A program made the position numbers and the translations under genes. Positions 1 through 14,758 of a stretch of 64,000 bases of DNA are shown in pieces. The DNA is from Chloroflexota bacterium (lineage in GTDB: Bacteria; Chloroflexota; Dehalococcoidia; JACPQD01). The DNA lies in the NCBI GenBank assembly GCA_016190665.1, contig JACPQD010000104.1, positions 1-64,000 on the forward strand, read 5' to 3'. How positions within the stretch are numbered: the stretch's first letter is position 1; each line of letters opens with the position of its first letter. The notes under the pieces were generated by a model. The model saw nothing but the letters and a program-made list of their open reading frames with translations, did not search any database and was not told the DNA's origin.

Positions 1-56
1 AACCCCTATCCCCCATCCCCTTTCCTTTGTGAATTCATAAGGGAGGCGGTAATATC

Positions 57-620
57 ATGGAGACCACAACCACCTATTTCGCCGAGGCCGGCCGGGACAA
101 CACCGCCGAGACCTTCCGCGTGGCCAAGCGGCGCGCCGACGAGCTGGGGATCAAGACTATTATTGTTTCCTCTACCACCGGGGAGACGGGCGTCGTCGCC
201 GCCGATTTCTTCAAAGGCTATTGTCTCATCATTGTCAGCCACGCCTTCGGCTTCCGCGCGCCGAATGCCTTCTCCATGACCGAGGAGAACCGGGCGAAGA
301 TTCAGGCCAACGGCGCCGTCATCCTCCACGCCCCCCACGTATTCGCTGGCATCGGCCGGTCGGTGCAGCGCAAGTTCAACACGCTCCAGGTAGACGATAT
401 CATCGCCAATGTCTTCCGCGTCTTCTGTCAGGGTATGAAAGTCATCCCTGAGACGGCCATGATGGCCGCTGACGCCGGCCTGGTGCGCACCGACGAGGAG
501 GTGATCGTTATCGCGGGGACCAACCGCGGTTCCGACACGGCCGCTGTGGTCAAGCCGGCCAACTCCAAGGACTTTTTCGATCTGAAGATCCGCGAGATTA
601 TCTGCAAGCCACGCCCCTAG
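57..620 (+). CDS. pyruvate kinase C-terminal (alpha/beta) domain-like stand-alone protein
   Basis: 187 aa ORF; 'ETFRVAKRRADELGIKTIIVSSTTGETG...' resembles stand-alone PK C-terminal domain proteins. Confidence 0.65.
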   Translation: METTTTYFAEAGRDNTAETFRVAKRRADELGIKTIIVSSTTGETGVVAADFFKGYCLIIVSHAFGFRAPNAFSMTEENRAKIQANGAVILHAPHVFAGIGRSVQRKFNTLQVDDIIANVFRVFCQGMKVIPETAMMAADAGLVRTDEEVIVIAGTNRGSDTAAVVKPANSKDFFDLKIREIICKPRP

Positions 621-689
621 GGACGGGGGCCGGGGGTTGGGGACTAGCCCCTGACCCCTGTCCCTGCTGCGCCCAAGACCGCAGCCCGA

Positions 690-1526
690 TCAGTTATCCG
701 CTTTCTGCAGCAGGTCGGCGAAGACCTCGTCGTGGTAGATTTCGTGCTCCTTCACACGCGCCAGAAGCTTCTTGACGTCGGCGTCCTTGACTTCCTCAAT
801 CTGGCGAGCGTATTCTTCGGTGACCTCGCGCTCCACGGCGATGTCAGCTCTTAACATCCGGGCGGCGTCTGGCGAACGATCGATCTCGGCGTGCTCCATC
901 CTTGGCGTGCCTGACTTATCGACCAGCTTCTCCGCCAGCCAGCCCATATGCTGCATCTCATTGACGGCCTGGTCCTCCAGTTCGCGCTTTATGTCGGCGT
1001 TCCCAGTCATGTAGGAGTGAAAGAGGTACTGGAGTATCACTGTATACTCGTGCTCAATCCCCCAGTTCAATACTGCTGCCAGCCGGTCCTTCCGCTCGCC
1101 ACGCCTATCCCGGGCGCCCTGGCGTTGGGCTTTCACGACCAGACTCTCGAACTTGTCCTGATGGGCCACCTCGTCAGAGTGGATGCGCTGGAGGAGCCGC
1201 CTTATCTCGCGGTCCTCAATCGCTGCGATGTGCGCCGCATAGAGGGCGATGGCTTCCTGCTCAGCCAGAACGTCATTCTTCAGCCAGTCGGCCACCCAGC
1301 CATTTCCCTGGCGCATGGGGCCTCTTGCCAGGCTGGGCGCTCCGCCCAGTCTGACCACGGTCTCGGCAAGCCAGTCCATATGGCGCATCTCTTCGCGGGC
1401 GATGGCCTCGATCTCACAGGCGATGTCGCCTTCGCCCACGCCATAGGCATGCTCAAGGTACTGGACTATCGCCGCATGTTCCCCCTCGATATCTTCGTTG
1501 AGCAGTGCGATGAGTTTTTCATTCAA
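690..1526 (-). CDS. tandem ferritin-like/bacterioferritin-type domain protein
   Basis: Two internally similar halves, each with E...EExxHxxWL motifs (AREEMRHMDWLAE; AVNEMQHMGWLAE) and a later ExxxH. Confidence 0.65.
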   Translation of the reverse strand: MNEKLIALLNEDIEGEHAAIVQYLEHAYGVGEGDIACEIEAIAREEMRHMDWLAETVVRLGGAPSLARGPMRQGNGWVADWLKNDVLAEQEAIALYAAHIAAIEDREIRRLLQRIHSDEVAHQDKFESLVVKAQRQGARDRRGERKDRLAAVLNWGIEHEYTVILQYLFHSYMTGNADIKRELEDQAVNEMQHMGWLAEKLVDKSGTPRMEHAEIDRSPDAARMLRADIAVEREVTEEYARQIEEVKDADVKKLLARVKEHEIYHDEVFADLLQKADN

Positions 1527-1538
1527 TTTTTCGACTCC

Positions 1539-2477
1539 CTACCTGACAGCCGTTTGCAGGAGCATGCTGCTGACCATCATGGGTATGCCAACCAGCAGCG
1601 GGGTGAGCAGGGTAACTTTTACGTTTGTAACCAGGACAGGGATAAGTCTGTCCATGTCGTTGTGGTAATTGAGCGCGCCCTTCATCGCTTTGACGCCCAG
1701 TGGGAGCGTGAGCACGCCAGCGATGGCGGCCGGAGGCAACGCTCCGAAGGCTACGGAGAGCACGATCGACGCATACATGGCGGAGAAGAGGGCGACATAG
1801 ACCTTGGCGCTGCTCTTCCGTCCCAGGACTATGGGAAGATGGCGCCGCTCGGCGATCTTGTCGGCCTCGACGTCGGGGAACTGGTTGATGAGGAGGAGGT
1901 TGCTGATCAGGAAGCCTGGCACCAGGGAGGTCAACAAGGCGGCGCTGCTTATGGCGCCTGTCTGGGCATAATAGGTCCCCAGCACCATCGCCAGGCCGAA
2001 GCCGAGGCCCGGGGCGAGCAGGCACAGGATAGGGCGCCGCGTTATGCTGGTGGTATAAAAGTAGACGAGTAACATTCCGGAGATGCCGATAGGTATCATG
2101 CCCCATCCCACGGTGAGCGCGAAATAAAGGCCGATAGGCAGCAGGGCGAGAAGGCTAGCAAGACCGAAGAAGAGAACCTCTGGGGGCGTGAGCAGACCCG
2201 CCGGCAATATGCCGCTGCCGCCGCTGAACGGCGTCCTTTTCGTCCGAAGATCGATGCCGCTCTTGAAGTCGTAGTAGTCGTTCAAGACGTTCACGCTGAT
2301 ATGGGCCAGGAGGGCACCGGCTAATGACAGGAACAGGCGGAAGATATCCACATGGCCGGTGTCGTAGAGGGCGGCGGCGGCCCCCAGAAGGACAGAGGCA
2401 GGAGTAATGAGCAAGAAGTGCGGTCGCGTTTCGAGGAACCACAGTTTAATACCGCTGGGTGCTGCGTCGAGGGACAT
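1539..2477 (-). CDS. UbiA-family prenyltransferase (1,4-dihydroxy-2-naphthoate polyprenyltransferase-like)
   Basis: 312 aa hydrophobic protein with NDYYDFKSGID and NQFPDVEADK Asp-rich motifs typical of UbiA/MenA. Confidence 0.75.
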   Translation of the reverse strand: MSLDAAPSGIKLWFLETRPHFLLITPASVLLGAAAALYDTGHVDIFRLFLSLAGALLAHISVNVLNDYYDFKSGIDLRTKRTPFSGGSGILPAGLLTPPEVLFFGLASLLALLPIGLYFALTVGWGMIPIGISGMLLVYFYTTSITRRPILCLLAPGLGFGLAMVLGTYYAQTGAISSAALLTSLVPGFLISNLLLINQFPDVEADKIAERRHLPIVLGRKSSAKVYVALFSAMYASIVLSVAFGALPPAAIAGVLTLPLGVKAMKGALNYHNDMDRLIPVLVTNVKVTLLTPLLVGIPMMVSSMLLQTAVR

Positions 2478-2638
2478 GGCTTGACCTCCTCTTCATAACC
2501 ATCGTACTGCTCGAAAAGATCCTGCTCACCCGTTGCCCGATCGTTCCCGGGGCGGTTGGCGCGCCGCCCCTTCCTTCCTGTCCACCGCCCCGAGGTCGCT
2601 GCCACCGTTTTCGATGATAGGTTAGCCATGCGGAGATG

Positions 2639-5074
2639 TCAACTCACGCGGATGCTCAGCTTCTGGCCGAGCGCTCTGAAGAGCTCAACCCAGCTTTGTG
2701 CCGTCTTGTCGCCGCTCGAAGCCTTTTCCCGGAAGCCAGGGTAGACGTCGAGGAGAATAGCGTAGTAGGCGTTCTGCGCCTTCCAGAGGTTCACCTCGAA
2801 GGTCAGGGAGCGGGCGAGTCTGACGGTACTCTCCAGCCTCCGGAGCCGGGCGAGGTCAGCAGAGTCAGTCAGCAGCCGCTCAGCCAGGCGGTCGATGGTC
2901 CGGCTCAAGGCGTAGGAAAGACCGGAAGTGTCGAGCTCAATACACATGTTCCTGACGTTGTCCAGGAGCGTTCTCGCATTGTCCGCGTCGACAACGTCCG
3001 CTTCGAAGCCGCGACGCAACTCCGTGTTCAAGATGAACTCGGCAGCGGCCATAAAGGCCTTTGGGATGGGAGTCCTGAGCTCGGTGAAGAAACGCATCAG
3101 CGGGGCGTGGCGAAGATAGATTTCGCGGTAGGCGCTCTCGGCCTCGGCGAGGGGAGCGTCGAGGACCAGATTCATGATCTGGCGTTGTTCGTCTCGGAAG
3201 AGGGACTTGATGGAGTAAATGGACGCGCCGAAATGGGCGCTCATAATCCTTATCACTTCGGTGAGGTCCGCTTTGACGAAGGCTTCGGCGGCGTCTTTCA
3301 CCAGGACCTCGTGAGCCTGGGCACCAAGGAACTCCCGCACGCCTACGCTGAGATTGTGGTCTCCGAAGTGGAGGACGCCGAAAATGAGGTCACAAGTCTC
3401 CCGGGTCACCTCGGAGTCGAAAGTGGCTCTGCCTACGACGAACTTGGTGGCTCCGGCTTCCAGCCTCTGGTACTGCTGGCGCTCCACGAAATAGTGGTAG
3501 ATCTTCGTTCGCTGAGGATAGTCCTTGAACAGGGAGCTTGCCGCGTAGTGCGCCCCCAATTTCTCTCGGTCCACACGGGCCGCGCCCACGAAGGTATCAT
3601 AGATGTGATGCCCGTCTCTGTAGTGAGGACTGTTGCTCTTCGCCCTTTCGATGATTTTGAGGAAGGGAGATTGGAAATCTTCGCCGTGGACATCTCCGGC
3701 GAGTTGGAGGGCGCGACCGGCGTACTGGAGGACCTGCGTTGCCTCGATGCCGGAGATATCATCGAAGAACCATCCGCAACTGGTGAACATGAGCATGGAG
3801 TGGCGTTGTATCTCGAGGAGCCGCAGCGCTGTGACCCGTTCCGCAGGGCTGAGATCGTGGGTGGCGTGCTGGTTAAGAAAGCCGGCTACGTCCTCAGGCG
3901 AGCGGTCGAGGATCACAGCTATGTAGTCATTGCGGGTTTGCCAGGGGTCTTTGAAAAGCTCCCGGCCCAGGGACTCGAAACGGGGCGCCAGGGCGCTGTT
4001 CAGCCAGTCCATGGCCTCACGCAGCGGCGCGCGCCACGATTGATTCCAGCCAGGATGGGCGCCGGTGCTGTCGCCGCAGTCGCCGCGCCAGCGTTCGACG
4101 CCGTGGGAGCAACTCCAGGAAGTGTTCTCGATAATCTCTACTTCGTGGGTCGGCGGATGTTTTGCTAGGTACTCCCCATAGTTGGTGAGGCGCGCCGCGC
4201 CGCGAGTCTCGATGGAGTCCAGGGCGTAAGCCAGCGCCATCTCGCCGAAGCGATGGTGATGGCCGAAGGTCTCGCCGTCGGTAGCGACGTGAACGATTTG
4301 TGGCGGCGCCTCGGGCGGACGCGTTTCGGAGAAAGCGCCCAGGAGCCGACCAGCAAAGTCTTCGCCGCTGCGGAGCAGGCCCTCGAAGGCAACCGCATGT
4401 CCGATGGGCGCGTCGTAGAAGAAGACGCTGATCTTACGCCTGGACGGCAAGCGCACCTGGTAGGCCATGGTCGGGTCTAGCTGCCCACCCTTGGCGTCCC
4501 GCCAGACCCGGGCGCCGATGGGGCGCACGCGGGCCGCCTGGCCCGGGGACAGGATGGTGAACCGGATTCCCAGCTCAGCCATTATGTCCAGGGTTTCCAG
4601 GTCCACAGCCGTCTCGGGAAGCCACATGCCTTCCGGAGGGCGGCCGAAACGGTGTTCGAAATCGCGGATGCCCCAGAGCACCTGGGTATATTTGTCCCGC
4701 CGGTTGGCCAGCGGCATGATAAGGTGGTTGTAGGCTTGAGCTATCGCCGAGCCGTGGCCGGAATAAGTCTTCTGAGATTCGCGGTCAGACGCCAGGATCG
4801 CCTCGTAGACTTCCGGCGCCTTCTCCTCCAGCCAGCTCAGGAGCGTGGGGCCGAAGTTGAAGCTGATCCGGGAGTAATTGTTGACTATCTTAGCTATCTG
4901 TTCTTTCTCCGCCAGTATGCGGGCGGCGGAATTCGGCGCGTAGCACTCGGCCAGGATACGTTCGTTCCAGTCATGATAAGGGTAGGCTGAGTCCTGGACT
5001 TCTATCGCCTCCAGCCAGGGATTCTCGCGCGGCGGCTGGTAGAAGTGGCCGTGGATGCAAATGTAGCGTTCCAC
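2639..5074 (-). CDS. glycoside hydrolase family 57 / DUF3536-type protein
   Basis: 811 aa; 'YICIHGHFYQPPRENPWL' and 'GMWLPETAVDLETLDIMAELGIRFTILSP' typical of GH57 proteins with a DUF3536-like C-terminus. Confidence 0.82.
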   Translation of the reverse strand: MERYICIHGHFYQPPRENPWLEAIEVQDSAYPYHDWNERILAECYAPNSAARILAEKEQIAKIVNNYSRISFNFGPTLLSWLEEKAPEVYEAILASDRESQKTYSGHGSAIAQAYNHLIMPLANRRDKYTQVLWGIRDFEHRFGRPPEGMWLPETAVDLETLDIMAELGIRFTILSPGQAARVRPIGARVWRDAKGGQLDPTMAYQVRLPSRRKISVFFYDAPIGHAVAFEGLLRSGEDFAGRLLGAFSETRPPEAPPQIVHVATDGETFGHHHRFGEMALAYALDSIETRGAARLTNYGEYLAKHPPTHEVEIIENTSWSCSHGVERWRGDCGDSTGAHPGWNQSWRAPLREAMDWLNSALAPRFESLGRELFKDPWQTRNDYIAVILDRSPEDVAGFLNQHATHDLSPAERVTALRLLEIQRHSMLMFTSCGWFFDDISGIEATQVLQYAGRALQLAGDVHGEDFQSPFLKIIERAKSNSPHYRDGHHIYDTFVGAARVDREKLGAHYAASSLFKDYPQRTKIYHYFVERQQYQRLEAGATKFVVGRATFDSEVTRETCDLIFGVLHFGDHNLSVGVREFLGAQAHEVLVKDAAEAFVKADLTEVIRIMSAHFGASIYSIKSLFRDEQRQIMNLVLDAPLAEAESAYREIYLRHAPLMRFFTELRTPIPKAFMAAAEFILNTELRRGFEADVVDADNARTLLDNVRNMCIELDTSGLSYALSRTIDRLAERLLTDSADLARLRRLESTVRLARSLTFEVNLWKAQNAYYAILLDVYPGFREKASSGDKTAQSWVELFRALGQKLSIRVS

Positions 5075-5104
5075 TAGAAGCGTCCATCCTCGTCGCAGGA
5101 ATGG

Positions 5105-5136
5105 TCGGACAAGTCGGACATGTCCGACTTGTCCGA
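5105..5136. repeat. perfect 32-bp palindrome TCGGACAAGTCGGACATGTCCGACTTGTCCGA
   Basis: Read directly; sequence equals its own reverse complement; lies between GH57 and glgB. Confidence 0.95.
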
Positions 5137-5162
5137 CATATTGGGGCGGGTGTCACCCGCCT

Positions 5163-7148
5163 CTACGTCTGCGCGGTTTTTCCTTCGCTCTTCAAGAAAA
5201 TGGCGGCAAGGGGAGGCAGCGTCAGCTTGAGGGAATAGGGACGGCCATGAAAGGACTGGGGGGTCGCTTCCGCGCCGCTGCCGTTGTCCACGCCGCTGCC
5301 GCCAAAATCGAGGGAATCGCTGTTCAGGAGTTCTTTCCAGAATCCTCCTCGAGGCACTCCTACCAGGTAGTCGAATCGGGGGACCGGCGTGAAGTTGCAT
5401 ACCACCAGCATCCGGTCGTCGCTGGACTTGCTCTTGCGCAGAAAGCTGAGCACGCTGTTTTCGGCGTCATTGCAGTCGATCCACTCGAACCCGCGATGAT
5501 CGCAGTCATACTCATGAAGCGCGGGCTCGCTGCGGTATAGCTCGTTCACGGCTCCCACCCACGCCTGCAGTCCGCTGTGGGTGGGATACTTCAGGAGATG
5601 CCAGTCAAGACTCTCCTCGCAGTTCCACTCGCGCCACTGGCCGATCTCTCCACCCATGAACAGGAGCTTCTTTCCCGGTTGACCGTACATGTAGCCGTAG
5701 AGTGTTCTAAGGTTGGCGAACCTCTGCCAGTCGTCGCCGGGCATGATTCCCAGAAGAGACCCTTTGCCGTGAACGACCTCGTCGTGGGACAGCGGGAGAA
5801 TGAAGTTCTCGTGGAACGCGTAGATCATGCGAAAGGTGATCGTGTTGTGATGGAATCTCCGATGGATGGGATCTTTCCGCATATACTCCAGCGTGTCGTG
5901 CATCCAGCCCATGTCCCACTTGAGGCCGAATCCCAGGCCTCCAACGTAAGTGGGTTGAGATACCATGCCCCAGGCGGTGGACTCCTCCGCGATGGTCTGC
6001 ACATCCGGGTAGTTCCGGTACACTTCCTCATTGAAGCGGCGCAAGAAGCAGATGGCCTCAATATTCTCGCGCCCGCCGTAGCAGTTGGGCACCCATTCAC
6101 CTTCTTTTCGTGAATAGTCCAGGTAGAGCATGGAGGCGACGGCATCCAGTCGCAGGCCGTCGATGTGGTACTTGTCCAGCCAGAAGAGGGCGCTGCTAAT
6201 CAGGAAGCTGCGCACCTCGTGGCGACCGTAGTTGAAGATGTAGCTGGTCCAATCGGGGTGGAAACCCTTCTGCGGGTCGGCGTGCTCGTAAAGATGCGTC
6301 CCGTCGAACAAGCCCAGCCCGTGCCCGTCAGTGGGGAAATGGGAAGGGACCCAATCCAGGATGACGCCAATGCCGCGCCGGTGCAAGTAGTCTACCAGGC
6401 ACATGAAGTCTTGAGGAGCGCCGTAGCGGCTGGTCGGCGCGAAGTAACCGGTGGTCTGGTAGCCCCAGGAGCGGTAAAAGGGATGCTCCATCACCGGGAG
6501 GAACTCCACATGGGTGAAGCCCAAGCGCGTCACATATTCCGCCAGCTTTGGCGCCATCTCGCGATAGGAAAGGGCGCGGTGGCCCTCCTCGGGCACTCTC
6601 ATCCAGGAGCCGAGATGCACCTCGTAGATGGACATGGGAGCGTCAAGGGCGTTCCTGGCACGCCGTTTGGCCATCCACTCCTGGTCACACCAGTCATAGC
6701 CCAGGTCCCAGACCACGGACGCCGTTCTGGGAGGGACTTCCTGAAGAAAGGTGAAGGGATCGGTCTTCTCGGCGTGAAAACCCTTGTGCTTCGAGGCGAT
6801 GTGGTACTTGTAAAGCGATCCCTTGCCCACGCCTTCGATGAAGCCTTCCCATATCCCCGACTGCCCTCTCGAGCGCAAGGGATGACGCGTTCTGTCCCAA
6901 TGGTTAAAGTCTCCGACGACGGAGACCTGCCGGGCGTCGGGCGCCCACACGGCGAAGTAGGTGCCTTCGGCGCCATCCACCACAAGATGATGTGCTCCGA
7001 GCTTGTTATAGAGGCGGAAGTGGCTTCCCTCATTGAAGAGGTAGAGGTCATCGTCCGTGAGCAGGCTGGCGGGTGCTGCCCCCAGGGTCCTTGGTTGCCT
7101 GGCGCCACCCCCTCTTTTCCCTTTAAGACTCTTTTCCTTAACGGTCAC
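5163..7148 (-). CDS. glgB: 1,4-alpha-glucan branching enzyme (GH13)
   Basis: 661 aa; [50 protein letters not shown] motifs; GTG start overlapping the upstream stop (GTGA). Confidence 0.95.
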   Translation of the reverse strand: MTVKEKSLKGKRGGGARQPRTLGAAPASLLTDDDLYLFNEGSHFRLYNKLGAHHLVVDGAEGTYFAVWAPDARQVSVVGDFNHWDRTRHPLRSRGQSGIWEGFIEGVGKGSLYKYHIASKHKGFHAEKTDPFTFLQEVPPRTASVVWDLGYDWCDQEWMAKRRARNALDAPMSIYEVHLGSWMRVPEEGHRALSYREMAPKLAEYVTRLGFTHVEFLPVMEHPFYRSWGYQTTGYFAPTSRYGAPQDFMCLVDYLHRRGIGVILDWVPSHFPTDGHGLGLFDGTHLYEHADPQKGFHPDWTSYIFNYGRHEVRSFLISSALFWLDKYHIDGLRLDAVASMLYLDYSRKEGEWVPNCYGGRENIEAICFLRRFNEEVYRNYPDVQTIAEESTAWGMVSQPTYVGGLGFGLKWDMGWMHDTLEYMRKDPIHRRFHHNTITFRMIYAFHENFILPLSHDEVVHGKGSLLGIMPGDDWQRFANLRTLYGYMYGQPGKKLLFMGGEIGQWREWNCEESLDWHLLKYPTHSGLQAWVGAVNELYRSEPALHEYDCDHRGFEWIDCNDAENSVLSFLRKSKSSDDRMLVVCNFTPVPRFDYLVGVPRGGFWKELLNSDSLDFGGSGVDNGSGAEATPQSFHGRPYSLKLTLPPLAAIFLKSEGKTAQT

Positions 7149-9259
7149 TGAGGATATTCCTTTCCCCGTCGTAAGTGGTCTATTTCTCTGAGTATATCAG
7201 TAACCTCAGGCATATGACAAAAGGTGTCGAAATCGTAGCGCGCCTTCGAGCGCCAATTGGGGTTTTCGTCGGTGCTGCCGGGAACGTTCTGCTGGTTGGT
7301 TTCCAGCCACAGGTCCTCCAGGTTGACCATGAGCGTCCGCGCCGGGCCGGCGCTCAGGAAATTCAGGCAACCCCTGAGCAAGGTGAGCAAATCTCCCCAG
7401 TCCCCCTTTAGCCAGACTCGCCGGCCCAGGAAATCCGTCAGGACGTTTTTGAGGTGCTGGCGGTAGCTCCGTTCGTTCTGGGCGCCGTTCTCGTCCAGGA
7501 GGCCCTTGCTGACCCGGTAATCGATGTCGAGGCCGTGCCAGAAGCCAGCGAAGGTGGGGGTATCGTGCGTATTCAGGCTGGCCATGGAGCTTGGGTGCGG
7601 CGCCCTGAGAGCCTCTTCAGGGTTGGGCGCGAAGGCGAACTGCCCCACGTACATCCCGAGGATATTGTGGCGGGCCATATCCCGGTTGACCGCAGGCGGC
7701 ACGGTCCCCAGATTCTCGCCCACGATAACCGACCGGCTTCGGTGGGATTCCAGGATGAGGATGGCGTATAGCTCGTGGGCATGGTAGCGGACGTAGACGC
7801 CTTCCTTTGCTTCCATACCGCTGGGCACCCAGAAGAGCCGGTGCAGGCCCATCACATGGTCGATGCGCAGCGCGCCAGCGTATTTAAGGTGATGACGAAT
7901 GCAGGACGCGAAATAACCGTAGCCTTGCTCTCTGATCTTCTCCGGATGAAGGGGCAGGAGGCCCCAATCCTGCCCCTTGGTGAAGAAGTTATCTGGAGGG
8001 GCGCCGGACGATACGCCCTGGGCGAAGGCGGAGCGCTCTCGCCAGACATCGTAGCTATCCGTCGGGACACCCAGGGGCAGATCGAGGTACAAGCGCGAGC
8101 CCAGCCCTTCAGCCGTGCAGGCGACATCGCCAAGCTGCGTGTCGGCGAGCCACTGGACAAATTCGTGGTACCGGCAAGCTTCTTCATCGTAGTCTTGCGG
8201 GCCTAGAACCCCGTCGCAGAGGGGCTCGGGCCAGGAGGGCCATGCGGCCCGGCGCCGCTCGCCCGCCGCCCGGAAACGGGCGTAGTCCTCCACCGCGGGG
8301 TGCGTTTCCAGGAAGCTGCGGAAGGCGGCATAGCTATCGGGTTTCTCGGCGAGGAAGCAGCGCGACAGCTCCTCCAGCGTCCGGCGCTTCACCGCCATCT
8401 GGCGGCGATAGTCCACGAGGGGGGCGGCTCGCAACTCCTCAAGCTCTTGTTGGATTTCCGCTGAACCAATGATCGTCCCTGGGCAGCCCGTCAACTCCGG
8501 AACCCTGGTGACGTCGACGTAAAGCTCGTTCCAGAAGCACCGGCTGGCCGGGGAGTAAGGGCTGGAGATAAATGGCTCATCGAGGAAGTTGGCCAGGAGC
8601 GGCAGGGTGCCCACGAAGCTGCCTCCCAGGCTCGCGACCCACTCCATTAGACGCCCGAGCTCCGAGAAATCTCCTACTCCCCACCTGGAGCGCAGCGCGT
8701 AAAGAGGCAGGAAGACGCCCCAGACTTTGCCCGTCTGATTTTCGCGGGGCGCGTAAGCCTTGAGCGGGCTGGATATGATCAGCGATTCAGTTTCACTCCC
8801 ATCCACCTCCAGCCTGAGACGGTGATAGCCGTAGGGCAATGTAAAAGGAACGATGATTCTGTGCAGCTCGTACCGCTGGCCTTCCACCGTTTCATCCGCG
8901 ATGTGAGACGCGCGGCCAAGGTCGAAGGTCCACCGTAGCGTCTCCCCCTCTTGAGTCTTCAAGTGGCACTTCGTATGGCGGCGGCTTGATGTGGCGGGTC
9001 GCCGTAGCTCCAGCTCAATGGGCCTGCGGTCCCAGGTCACGATCACAGGCTCGATGTTCCGTCGCCATAGCGCCTGCCGGCGCTCACGGATGGCAGCGGG
9101 GACGTCGCGGAGGGACTCCACGGGAACGCCCAGCGAGCGGAGGACAGCCAGCAATGCTTCCGGGGAGGCGCGGCGTCGCTCCCCTTTCATATCGAAATAC
9201 GAGGTTTTCACGCCGTGAAGCCGGCTCAGCGTCCTGAGTTGGTCCTTCTCGCTACTCAT
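7145..9259 (-). CDS. malQ: 4-alpha-glucanotransferase (GH77)
   Basis: 704 aa; [44 protein letters not shown] motifs. Confidence 0.94.
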   Translation of the reverse strand: MSSEKDQLRTLSRLHGVKTSYFDMKGERRRASPEALLAVLRSLGVPVESLRDVPAAIRERRQALWRRNIEPVIVTWDRRPIELELRRPATSSRRHTKCHLKTQEGETLRWTFDLGRASHIADETVEGQRYELHRIIVPFTLPYGYHRLRLEVDGSETESLIISSPLKAYAPRENQTGKVWGVFLPLYALRSRWGVGDFSELGRLMEWVASLGGSFVGTLPLLANFLDEPFISSPYSPASRCFWNELYVDVTRVPELTGCPGTIIGSAEIQQELEELRAAPLVDYRRQMAVKRRTLEELSRCFLAEKPDSYAAFRSFLETHPAVEDYARFRAAGERRRAAWPSWPEPLCDGVLGPQDYDEEACRYHEFVQWLADTQLGDVACTAEGLGSRLYLDLPLGVPTDSYDVWRERSAFAQGVSSGAPPDNFFTKGQDWGLLPLHPEKIREQGYGYFASCIRHHLKYAGALRIDHVMGLHRLFWVPSGMEAKEGVYVRYHAHELYAILILESHRSRSVIVGENLGTVPPAVNRDMARHNILGMYVGQFAFAPNPEEALRAPHPSSMASLNTHDTPTFAGFWHGLDIDYRVSKGLLDENGAQNERSYRQHLKNVLTDFLGRRVWLKGDWGDLLTLLRGCLNFLSAGPARTLMVNLEDLWLETNQQNVPGSTDENPNWRSKARYDFDTFCHMPEVTDILREIDHLRRGKEYPQ

Positions 9260-9347
9260 CGTTCCTTGCTTCTTGGCTAGTGTTCCCTTGTTAATGGGTT
9301 CTTGGTCATTGTCCCTTGTCCCTTGTCCCTTGTTTCTTGGTTATTGG

Positions 9348-12710
<3,363 letters not shown>

Positions 12711-13040
12711 CCAGTGCTTATCCTGAGCCAGGTTGTGACGTAAGTCGCTTATCTATATATTACACGACCTGAGGGGAAGCGGGAAGGGGAAGACTAAATG
12801 ATGAGTGATGAGTGATAAGTGATGAGGAACGCGCGAAACAGGGAGCGGGGAGCGGGGAGGGAGACGCAAGAAGCGGGAAGCGAGAAGTCGGTCGCCCGCG
12901 CAGCTCTACTCGGAGGCATCCTTGACAACCGGGCACCATAGCTTTATAGTCAGTTGCACAAATCGCCCGTCGTGCACATTCCGCCAAGCGCAGGTAAGCC
13001 AAACAGGTTCGGCAGTTTCTGGTGAGAGGCTGATTTAGGC

Positions 13041-14702
13041 ATGAATAATGGCGCGCCCGCGAAGACGTCCATGAACTTGCTAGGCTTGGAACTGCATCCT
13101 AGTCCAAGATTGACCGACAGGCCGCAGTTGTTGCCGGACTTGGGCATCTACTATGTTGGAAACGATACTTTGCCTGTCCTTCGTAGCCACCTCAAGACGT
13201 ATCGAGTCCACGACTTATTGTCTCTCGTCTCGCAGGTCTCCAGCCTTCGTGCGTCGCGCAGAACTGGGTTTGAAGAGCGGCTGAAGAAAGCGGGAGTCGA
13301 CACTGTCTCAACTCTTCGAGACTACCAATTAGCGCTCGTCGTGCGGGTGATTCTCGAAGACGAGGATGAGGGCCAGGTCCGACACATTAAGCCTGGGCTT
13401 CGAGAACTCGTGCACTGCTGTCAGCTGACCACAAACGTCTTATGTTCAGCGGATAGGCTTGTGAGTGCGACTTCTGCCGGTGCAGGCTGGTCCCTCATCC
13501 ACCGGTTCGCCTACCAGCAATTCCCTGATCAGGAAGGCGAGAGATTCCTTCCACGCATCCTAGCTATATACAGGAAGATAGCGCCCTCGCTGTGTGAGCA
13601 TTTCGGTTTCTCACTGTCTCAAGTCTATCAGCAGAAGTATGGCCTAAACCTTGACGAATTATGGTTCTTGGGATTCGGCTTGTACAGTTGCGTAAATGCC
13701 CATCCGGGCAATACGTTCGGACCAGCAACACTCTGCCAATCAAAGGATTTCAAGAGCATAAGCCCGCCGCTCGCCAACCGCTTCTTGGACTTGGTAAGTT
13801 GCACCCCAGCGGAATACTGTTCGAGGTTGGGGGAGCCGAATACCGGCGAGCAAGGCTTCGAGCCGTACAACCTGAACCCGCTCATCAACTGGCCTCTGAT
13901 AAAGCTCGGCGATCAAGAATACGTCCTTCCGCTTCCGCGATACCTCCTATATCGAGTAAGCAGTGGAGTGTACTATGAGCTGGTCCGCGAAGACCAAGGG
14001 CGATTCGGCGGCATCCTCGGGCGAGCCTTTGAAATATATGTCGGCGACATACTCAGAGATCTTCCGGGCGTACCGGAGCTCTTGCCGGAGCAAAGCTACG
14101 AGATTGATGGCCAAAAGAACGTCTCTTGTGAGTGGATGATCGTTGATGGTGAGTCTGCAGTTCTAATCGAATGCAAGACTCGGTGTCTGAGTGCGCTTGC
14201 GAAGATAACCGGTGACCGCGAGAGAATTCGCGCAGACTTGGCTCGTCAGCACGGTGTGGCGGATGGAATAAGAAAGCTGCAGGCAGTGAAATCGGCGATT
14301 GAGCGCGGAGCGACCGGACTTGAGATGCTTGGGGGAGTCAGTCGGGTGTTCTGTCTCCTTGTGACCTTGGACGACTTCTATCTGCCGAACGGCCCGGATA
14401 TTAGAAGTATTATCGATGAAGAACTTGAGGCCCGCGGCGAAGGGCGGCTTACCTGGGACGTCCAAATTACCGACGCGGGAGGACTGGAGTGGCTAGCAGC
14501 CTTGCTAGCCAAGCCGGGCGTGCGCATTGCGGATGTGATGAAGAGAAAAGTAGACGATGTGACGTTCAGGGAATGGGACTGGAAGAATTTCGTGCCCGAA
14601 GTATCAGAAGAACTGTGTGGAGGCCCAGTAGGACCTTGGCTCAAGATATTCGACGATGTGCTCGAGGCTTTTACAGGCGAAATGGCTGAACAATTCCGGT
14701 AG
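13041..14702 (+). CDS. hypothetical protein with a PD-(D/E)xK-like motif
   Basis: 553 aa ORF; 'SCEWMIVDGESAVLIECKTRCLSA' resembles a PD-(D/E)xK nuclease core. Confidence 0.5.
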   Translation: MNNGAPAKTSMNLLGLELHPSPRLTDRPQLLPDLGIYYVGNDTLPVLRSHLKTYRVHDLLSLVSQVSSLRASRRTGFEERLKKAGVDTVSTLRDYQLALVVRVILEDEDEGQVRHIKPGLRELVHCCQLTTNVLCSADRLVSATSAGAGWSLIHRFAYQQFPDQEGERFLPRILAIYRKIAPSLCEHFGFSLSQVYQQKYGLNLDELWFLGFGLYSCVNAHPGNTFGPATLCQSKDFKSISPPLANRFLDLVSCTPAEYCSRLGEPNTGEQGFEPYNLNPLINWPLIKLGDQEYVLPLPRYLLYRVSSGVYYELVREDQGRFGGILGRAFEIYVGDILRDLPGVPELLPEQSYEIDGQKNVSCEWMIVDGESAVLIECKTRCLSALAKITGDRERIRADLARQHGVADGIRKLQAVKSAIERGATGLEMLGGVSRVFCLLVTLDDFYLPNGPDIRSIIDEELEARGEGRLTWDVQITDAGGLEWLAALLAKPGVRIADVMKRKVDDVTFREWDWKNFVPEVSEELCGGPVGPWLKIFDDVLEAFTGEMAEQFR

Positions 14703-14758
14703 CAGCTCACGAGGATCGCGGAAGTCCGGGAACGAGGAAAAGGATACCTCGCGGACTT

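Noticed and set aside
2636-4168. 510-aa + strand ORF antisense to GH57
   Set aside because: Opposite a well-supported GH57 gene; no family motifs.
7145-7148. Alternative genetic code (UGA as Trp or Gly) explaining internal TGAs
   Set aside because: TGA acts as an ordinary stop elsewhere, e.g. the malQ/glgB GTGA overlap and the terminal stops of three of the six selenoprotein genes.
12776-12895. Low-complexity intergenic tracts (also ~9281-9345 and ~621-665) as CRISPR or functional repeats
   Set aside because: Short simple repeats (e.g. CCCTTGT, GATGAGTGAT) without spacers; no CRISPR array or cas gene seen.
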